Origin: Chondrosia reniformis
Taxonomy: Eukaryota; Porifera; Demospongiae; Chondrillida; Chondrillidae
Direction: 5' to 3'
Length of the DNA: 64,000 nucleotides
NCBI GenBank assembly: GCA_947172415.1
Contig: OX359200.1
Location: 4,342,501 to 4,406,500 of the forward strand
The stretch's first letter is position 1, and each line of letters starts with the position of its first letter. Below, piece by piece: positions 57,501 through 64,000 of this stretch. The notes beneath the pieces are model-generated. The model was not told the origin of the DNA. It saw only the letters and a program-made list of their open reading frames with translations, and ran no database searches. The position numbers and the translations under genes were made by a program.

Positions 57501-59782
57501 TGCAAAGAACACCAAGGCCTTGCATGTACGTGGAGTATTAGTAGGTCTGACATTTTTGACACCATGGAATAAATTTATCAGATAAAAGCAACAGTAAACA
57601 AATTGCATCAGATACGTAAATACTCAGTAAACAAGTTACAAACTGTCTTCCTATCATGTAAATTAATACCCTTACAATACTGAGTATACTAATTTATTGA
57701 GACTCAGCAACAATTGTATTTAAAAACAAATTGAACGTTTCGACCCGGAGGTCTTCATCAGCATAAACTTTCCTTACAATACTCTACATGCATTATAGAT
57801 GAAAATATTACTACATCTCACAACTATATGTATGTATAGTCAAATTCAATTCAACTTCCTGTTACCTTGACAAACATGTAATGAACACTATTAGCGGTAA
57901 CATGTGTTTTAGTTAACACCTAATTCAACTGTTGGCACCAAAGTTGTGTATACAAAACACCTAGACTTAGCATAGAAAGCCAAGGACTCACAAAAGATCA
58001 AAAAGAAAACAATGGTTCCCAGGGTCACTGATAAAGGGTAAAATTCCCAGCAACAGCTATCTGGATCAGTGGAGAAGAAGACTCATGTTTCCTCTATCCA
58101 AAGCTCTCAATAGGTTAGTTCCCTATAGGCCATTTACTCTAAAGTAGATGTAGCATGTTAAAAATGGTGTGCTAGATTATCTCGCGTTAAAATCAGTTAT
58201 CCAAAATTTGGGTCATTTTCAGCAGTTTCTCACTGTTAAATTGTATACATTTATACAAGCGACAGCTGAAAAAGACCCAAATCTTGATTGGCTATTTAAG
58301 ATCATAGTGTAGTAGAGTGCCAGATTCAACTTCCTTATCCAATTAACAGGGATCTACTCACAGGTAGTGAGTGTCAGGTGCCCAAGAATGAGGAAGCCTT
58401 ATGACATCCTGGTCTTATAGAAAGGTACCCATATGAAGACAACACACCCGTCCAATTCACAGTAGCCATCCCTTGTTGAACAAATTCTTTACAATAATCA
58501 TGTCAATAGCATACAAACTAGGGATACCATTTCATGAATGGAAGGCAAGGATCTGGGGATGTGGCAGCCATTTAACAGCTATTGCCCATTCACACAGTCA
58601 AAGGATTGAATTAGTATACATACAAACACTGCACATCACAGTGGCATTACACTAATATAGTACATGGCCCAGTAGAGTAGAACAATGAAGAGAATACTCA
58701 GCCAAAGCTCTCTAGGAATTCGCCTAATAAAATTTACACATGCACAAATGCCAATGCATTTTCTCCAATGCTTACATACATAAAGAAAAGGCATTCATAC
58801 TGCTGCCGGTCAACATTAGCACAAATTTAAAATTTAGTGCTTATTATCATCATTATATTCTGGATATTACCCCACCCATTCATGTCTTCCGAGAAGCGCA
58901 ACGAGCTAATGGGCAGAACCAAAGTTGGCTAAATGGCATGGGAAGCATAGACTCCCTTATCCTCTCAAAGAGACATCAGTTATCCGCATACAGCCTTTGA
59001 GGTCTTACTGAAAGGCAAGGAACTATAAAAACAATCATCACTTCTACCTCTTAACAGACATGCATACAGTATGAGTATAAATCTTTCCTCACGTTTAAAA
59101 TAACAATACATCATATATCCTTAATTTAATCATGGGAACAATTACTTACTTGTACTAGATTGACTAGAAGTTGTATGTATGAAGGACGCAAGGATCTTGC
59201 TTGCTCAAAGGTAAACTTTGAAAAATCTACAATCATGGTAACACCAGTTATCTGTGTCTCCGCATTATCTACCAGATATTCCAGTTGGCATATCAAACTA
59301 CGGAGAGCATCCTTCAGACCCACCTCCTGGGGCTGCCAGTGTCTGGGGAATACGAGCATCACACGTCTACCTTCTTTATCACGATCCAGCAATCCACCAA
59401 CAAAACCAGACTCCCACACATACCGAAGAGTCTCTGGTCGAAGATCGTTGAATATATCTGGATTGCTTTGACGAATCCTGTGATAATTTTTAAATAAGTT
59501 CAAAGTTTTACTGACAGAGTATTTCTTTGGCCTTAAAAATTTTATGAGATAATTATCATCAGTCCTGACATCCTTTAAGTTGTTGCATTCGGCGTTAATC
59601 GCACGTCTGAGTTCTGTTACTGTTGCTCTTTGTACTTCGGGCGTTTCTCCTAGTTCCCTCTTAGCTCGTTCTCTGAGAACCATCGGCAGTTCTGGAAGCG
59701 ACTGACTGCGAATCGGTATTTGATTAGAAGCAGCATTCGAAAAGCAAAGCAAATCAGAGGTACTTTGGGTAATCGCATTCAT
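54505..59782 (-). CDS. CRAL-TRIO (SEC14-like) lipid-transfer protein with FFAT-like motif
   Basis: Three exons, phase 0: 59782-59150, 55724-55614, 54966-54505; 401 residues. Residues ~45-110 are a CRAL-TRIO N-terminal helical region (ATVTELRRAI, DDNYLIKFLRPKKYSV). Residues ~120-290 form the lipid-binding domain: GGLLDRDKEGRRVMLVFPRHW, GVTMIVDFSKFTFEQARSL, NSFPARFKGVYIVNQSWAF, ALFKPFLSEKMKKR, ISPEVLPEQLGGHMP. This order matches clavesin/alpha-tocopherol-transfer-like proteins, which move hydrophobic ligands or phosphoinositides between membranes. The C-terminal tail is Ser-rich and acidic and contains EFYDCLE in an acidic setting (residues 351-357), a match to the VAP-binding FFAT consensus. 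The 3.4-kb first intron contains dispersed repeats and a hammerhead-like relic. The exact subfamily is not settled. Confidence 0.88.
54640..54660 (-). other. FFAT-like motif (EFYDCLE)
   Basis: The seven residues fit EFFDAxE with conservative changes (Y for F, C for A), preceded by the acidic IEKED tract. Known FFAT motifs dock proteins on ER-resident VAP at membrane contact sites. Binding here is inferred from sequence only. Confidence 0.6.
57735..57765 (-). other. Hammerhead-like / Penelope-type repeat relic
   Basis: The minus strand contains CTGATGA, a hairpin GACC-TCCG-GGTC, then GAAAC, in hammerhead order. One extra A lies between CTGATGA and the hairpin, so the catalytic core is not perfect. 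Similar blocks with CTGATGA/GAAAC occur at termini of Penelope-like elements. No open frame for such an element is nearby. Confidence 0.35.
57985..58170. repeat. Dispersed repeat copy 3
   Basis: 'gactcacaaaagatcaaaaa', 'cccagggtcactgataaagg' and 'ccaaagctctcaataggtta' match the copies at 23205-23435 and 27735-27895. It lies in the CRAL-TRIO intron. Confidence 0.6.
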
Positions 59783-59924
59783 CTCGATGAAATAATCAGG
59801 CTTCGAAGCTATTTGTAGTTAAGCTTAAAAGTCACGTGTCCGTCTTGTGACCATTTGATGCCAATAATTCATCATACCGCATGGTTATACAAAGTATAAA
59901 TATACTTAAAAAATAATGTTAAAA

Positions 59925-60030
59925 GTAGGAATGGCAGTGTTCACCAGTCTACATGTGCAAAAAGTAACAAAACAAGACAGTGATTATGTGACAAGGCTTA
60001 TACAGAAGTTGCATGTATACTTAACTGGTG
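59925..60030. repeat. Single-arm copy of the AAGTAGGRATGGC MITE family
   Basis: 'aaaagtaggaatggcagtgt', 'aaaaagtaacaaaacaagac' and 'gtgattatgtgacaaggctt' align with the left arm of the foldback element at 15880-15985. Confidence 0.6.
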
Positions 60031-60069
60031 ACATTCAGTCTGACCTAAGTCACCTAGCGTGTGAAGAAT

Positions 60070-61140
60070 GTGGGTGAATAATCACTGCAACACGTTATGC
60101 CAGACCAACCAATTTAGCAATGTGTATTGAACCTTGTATAACAGTGAATATACATATGTTATATATATGGCACTAATGTAAGTGATCCATGTTCCTTTGA
60201 CTGATTTCTAGCATACGAACTATGTATTTATGAATGGTTTACATGGTACCCCATCTATGGTATACAACTTTTGACTCTTTGAGCATCTACAAATGAAGTT
60301 TGGTTTAAATGTTTTTTTTTGGATGAAAGTTTTGACTCTAAGGTCTTCACTGTACCATCAAATAAATGGGCTCAACACAGTCACATCTGTATTTTAGTAT
60401 TGTTTATATTTATACGTACATATGCTTGAATACATATACGTACGTATATGTACACATACGTATTTGTAGATTGAATCAGAATTCCGCCGTTTGAATGTGA
60501 ACCGTACAAAGATGACGCACTATGAGGACTTTCAGTCCCTAGTTAAAGAGTGTCACAGGTTACCCATTCAGATGACAGTCACCATCTCCTACACAGACCC
60601 AAGGAATGGAGATCTCCTTCCAATCAACAATGACGACAATCTGCAGCGAGCATTTACGACAGCCATGCCACTCTTAAAGCTGTTCATACGTATATAGAGA
60701 GCAAGGTATGTGCAAGATCTGTTCTTTCAAAACATTTATGCCAGTAGAACAGCCTACTTTGAACATACATACGTACGTAGTACATATTTGACAATTTTCT
60801 ATTGTACAGTAGATATACATAAGTATATACGTACATATGTACGTACATATATAAATATAGTTTTCAATTACATACACATACATACACATACACATATATA
60901 TGTATGATACACATACGTATATGGTGCAGGAGGTCTTTTTAACAATTTACTGCTGTACAGTAGACAGAGGTTAAAGTATATAAATATATTTCAACATTTT
61001 TAGCTATTAATTACCCATATAGGACAATTGGCAGCTGGATAAATTTTACCTTGCACACAGCTGCCTTATACACATGTACATGTATATGGAAAATTCATAT
61101 CATATATTCAATTCCTGTATTTTAAATTTGTCACTCTATT
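60070..61140 (+). pseudogene. Partial duplicate of Par-6 intron 1, exon 2 and intron 2
   Basis: Matches about 51780-52745 with some loss. The exon copy (60470-60705) keeps an acceptor and donor and nearly the full PB1 coding sequence, but its first codon is Ile instead of Phe and a 4-base insertion near 60689 ('catacgtatatag') shifts the frame into a stop after KLFIRI. No semi-CRIB/PDZ exon follows; the homology ends about where Par-6 exon 3 should start. It cannot encode Par-6. Confidence 0.88.
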
Positions 61141-61378
61141 TCAGATAGTTCAGAAACGATCGATTTTACTGAACATTATTAAGGAAAATTTCAGCAAACC
61201 TAGAATAAACGCCACTATTTGAAATAACCTCTATCGTGATTCAACCAAGCTTTCTCTATAATATTTTTTCGCTTATATTAACCGGGAAGCCATTTTTAAA
61301 GTCTGGCTAGGGACAAAGAAAAAAATGGGCACAAAAGGAACATGTCCGCTTTTCAGAGAGTTTTATACCTCTTGAATA

Positions 61379-63099
61379 ATGTTGAAGATACTATCTCATA
61401 AAGTGAAATACCTACTGATACTATTGTTGATATGCTGCTCTTTCTTCGTTTTCTATTCGGCAATATCTCACCAAGAATCACAAGGTATCGCAGGTAAAAC
61501 AGTTATCATTCCTCTAACTTTCAGCACCTCCAGCTCGAGGAAGACTGTATCACTGGAAACGCTAGAACATGGTGCTGTTCCACTAAACACTCAACGTCTT
61601 GACACTTTAGCTGCGACAGAACCGCCCCAGAGTCGTTTTTTATTAGTCGTGTTTCCATCTGAACAACTCCATGCTCAGACCAACAGCTACTTGGATACAT
61701 GCAGAATAGCACGAGACTGGAATGCTTCCTTAATTGAACCGTTTATCTGTGGAACAAGATTATTTGGTTTAAAACATTTTGTCAGCGAATACTGCCCCAA
61801 AAGTGAGAGTGTGGTATCTTATGGTACAATATTTGACCTTTCCAGACTCGAAGAAGTACTGGAATACAACAATTGTGAGTTAAAGTCGTGGGGGCAGTTC
61901 GAAAGACATTCATATCGTAAGATATTTCTCATAATAATAACAGTCAAGGCAAGAGGAGAGCAGAAACCTGGCCTGACCTTGTGTAACGATGATAATTATA
62001 CTTTGCTGTCAACGTTGATCTCCACTTTAAATTCCAACCTGCCAAAGACATATCCTGCTTTTGAAGGAGCTGGTGTTGTATGTGTTTCATTAAATTATTC
62101 CACACATACAACTACCAGTAATCTTTCATTTTTCATGAACTCATATCTCCCAAAGAATAAAAGGGACTCTTTCAGTGTATTTATATTACATTATAACTTT
62201 AGAATAAGAAATGGATTTATCCAGTCCTCGAACTCCATGAGATTTTCTCAAAAGTACTTTCCGGTGATTTCTAAAAAGTTGGATCCCTTTGTTGATATGT
62301 TTTTAGGAAGTCTTTCATTGAAAGAAGATAACTACCTATCAGTACATGTGAGTATGTCTTTGAAGTGACAAGCCAAGCAAGTTACTTATATGCTCTATAG
62401 GGTAGTATTTGATCAATTCAAGCAAGCAATTAAAGGTGGGAGGGGTCTATTGGCTAATTAGCTATGTAAGCTACTTTCCAAGCAGCCCATTGAAAGAATA
62501 AAATTTGAAATAAATTGAAAATGTTAATTCTGTGTTTATTGTTGTTCGTGCGTGATATAGTATGTAGTGTGCTATGCACAATATTTCTCTCTATAATTAC
62601 CCCTCTTTTTAAACTAACGTGTTTACTTGTTATATAGGTAAGGATTGAAAAACTCCTAAGAAGTCATGTACGTAAAAATATTACTTGTTGCATGGAGAAA
62701 CTGAGGTCAGCCCTACTGGGAATGGGAGACGAGGCTGCAGATGGGCAAAGTAGGAAAATATTATTTATTACAGACATATCAAAGTATGGAACACAGTCCT
62801 GTGTCAATAAGTGTGCTAACAAGTCACGAGCTACTCTAAGAGGGTTTTCTAATGTCATCAGACAAGAACCAAATTTCTTTGATGCTAGGAATTTCTATAG
62901 ATACTTCCCTTTCAATAGTGCTGCTGTGTCAGCAATTGAACAAGAAGCCTTGAGTAAAGGGAAGTGGTTAATTGTAGTTGGGGGAGGAACATTTCAATAT
63001 TCACTGAAATCAAGATTTACTCAAATAAAAGAAAACCATAACAGTTTAGGGAAGCAAGCTGTAGAAATTTGTCAAGCAAAAGAGGCTTATGAATGTTAA
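61379..63099 (+). CDS. Type II membrane protein resembling a fucosyltransferase
   Basis: Two exons, 61379-62347 and 62638-63099, phase 0, 476 residues. A short basic cytosolic tail (MLKILSHKVK) precedes a transmembrane segment (YLLILLLICCSFFVFYSA, about 11-28), then a lumenal region with several Asn-glycosylation sites (NASL, NYTL, NYST, NLSF) and scattered Cys. RFLLVVFPSEQLHAQTNSYL starts the candidate catalytic domain. The exon join reads LSVHVRIEKLLRS, similar to the VHVR-type motif in protein O-fucosyltransferase-like enzymes, where Arg contacts GDP-fucose; WLIVVGGGTFQYSLKSRF near the C-terminus is like a late nucleotide-sugar motif. This layout suits a Golgi or ER glycosyltransferase. 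The family assignment is tentative; gene structure is well supported. An alternative end without splicing at 62368 would truncate the protein. Confidence 0.7.
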
Positions 63100-64000
63100 A
63101 ACAACTTTCTTAGCTTAAATTTACGTTCTATATTTTATATTTTGAATACAAATTTTCTTTTTGCCAAGTGTCCAAATACAATCATTGATACAAACATTTT
63201 GTGTAGTGTGTGGATATTTATTAATTTACAGACTTTATACTTTTACAAATAAGATTGAGTTTACTATAAAGTTAATGCCTACACAAAACAGGTATGTGGG
63301 TTATATGTCATGATTTTTATAACTTACTAATAAGTGCTTTTTTTGATCAATCTATATGTACAATAAATCAGTAAAACGGGGATATATACTAACATCAGAA
63401 ATCAAAATACAACCTTAACATAAAATTTAAATTTACAATGGATAAATAATAATAATAATAATAATATAGTTACACATGCACATGCAACGGACATTGTCAA
63501 AGTGCTTATTATGAAACCATACATAATAATTACCCTTCCAGTGCAGAGTTTAAACAGCTTCACCTGATGACATTACTGAGCCATCTATATTATGTTTGAA
63601 CATAGTATTTGGTACTTGTATATGATGACTCTCTGGGAAGTGCAGACTAGTAACCTTAAGATAATGTTCCTAGGTAGTGGTGCTATGTACCTGAGTTGTC
63701 AGCCTGGTAGACGTACAAGAGGTGATGGTTTATACATGTATGTCCTGGTATAGTCTCAGATATAGAGATTGTCCCTCACTGATCAACGGATGTATGGACA
63801 AATGAATTATTTGTCTTTTATAAACTCTTTCACATTAATTGCTTGCTATTATTATTTCTTGTTAATATATGGCCAATTACCATAAATGCTATGCTGTTTG
63901 AAGTTCCTTTTCAGGAAATTGTAAGCTTATATAGAGACAGATTTGTTCCTATATTGTTGCAAAAGAAATTTGTTTAGGCAACCGCATTAAAACTTTGAAT
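63100..64000. other. 3' flank, no gene recognised
   Basis: AT-rich, with an (AAT)n run at 63446-63467. Short open frames only. Confidence 0.5.

Larger units (their letters stand above)
55725..59149. other. First intron of the CRAL-TRIO gene
   Basis: Contains a poly-pyrimidine stretch (56325-56375), a block near 56400-56560 where 'acttgggtctgtgcccctcg' and 'ggtgggtgcaacccaggt' are partly complementary, a hammerhead-like relic (57735-57765) and two dispersed repeats (57985-58170 and 58855-58985). No nested gene was recognised. Confidence 0.5.

Overview
The window looks like genomic DNA of a marine demosponge, possibly Amphimedon or a close relative. Evidence: AT-rich sequence, compact multi-exon animal genes with mostly GT-AG introns, a textbook animal Par-6 polarity gene and an NPEPL1-type aminopeptidase, many ACGT/GTAC microsatellites, and a mix of LINE, Harbinger and MITE insertions. 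The species call is inference; no search was possible. Gene models below are hand-built from open frames, splice dinucleotides and phase agreement.

Layout. (1) 494-14190, minus strand: two complete tandem modules plus the start of a third, belonging to an unfamiliar protein family. Each module has armadillo/HEAT-like helical exon pairs, then one large exon with a TPR-like start and a CxxC...SH[IV][IV]P...CxxCE core resembling a zinc-bound HNH/treble-clef nuclease fold, then an exon with a Cys-rich CWYC/FC zinc cluster. Splice phases allow all of it to be one long gene. (2) 14411-38046: a large inverted duplication with arms of about 7.0 and 7.9 kb around an 8.8-kb spacer. Each arm carries an intact secreted saposin-domain gene, and the terminal exon of NPEPL1 is copied as an orphan exon into the right arm. 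Each arm has since gained different transposons: a foldback element on the left, and a LINE nested in a TIR element on the right. A ~430-bp direct repeat flanks the right arm. (3) 21109-28585, minus: NPEPL1 aminopeptidase in 13 exons, with a broken LINE antisense in one intron. (4) 40081-42598, plus: a third, more diverged saposin-domain gene. (5) 43061-45872: an apparently intact Harbinger transposon with a Myb/SANT-like protein and a DDE transposase. (6) 46369-53540, plus: Par-6 (PB1, semi-CRIB, PDZ) with a 32-bp minisatellite in its long first intron; a decayed copy of its PB1 exon sits at 60470-60705. (7) 54505-59782, minus: a CRAL-TRIO lipid-transfer protein with a C-terminal FFAT-like motif. 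(8) 61379-63099, plus: a type II membrane protein resembling a fucosyltransferase.

The genes do not form one pathway. The most unusual content is the tandem helical-repeat/HNH-like/zinc-cluster gene array and the layered history of the inverted duplication.
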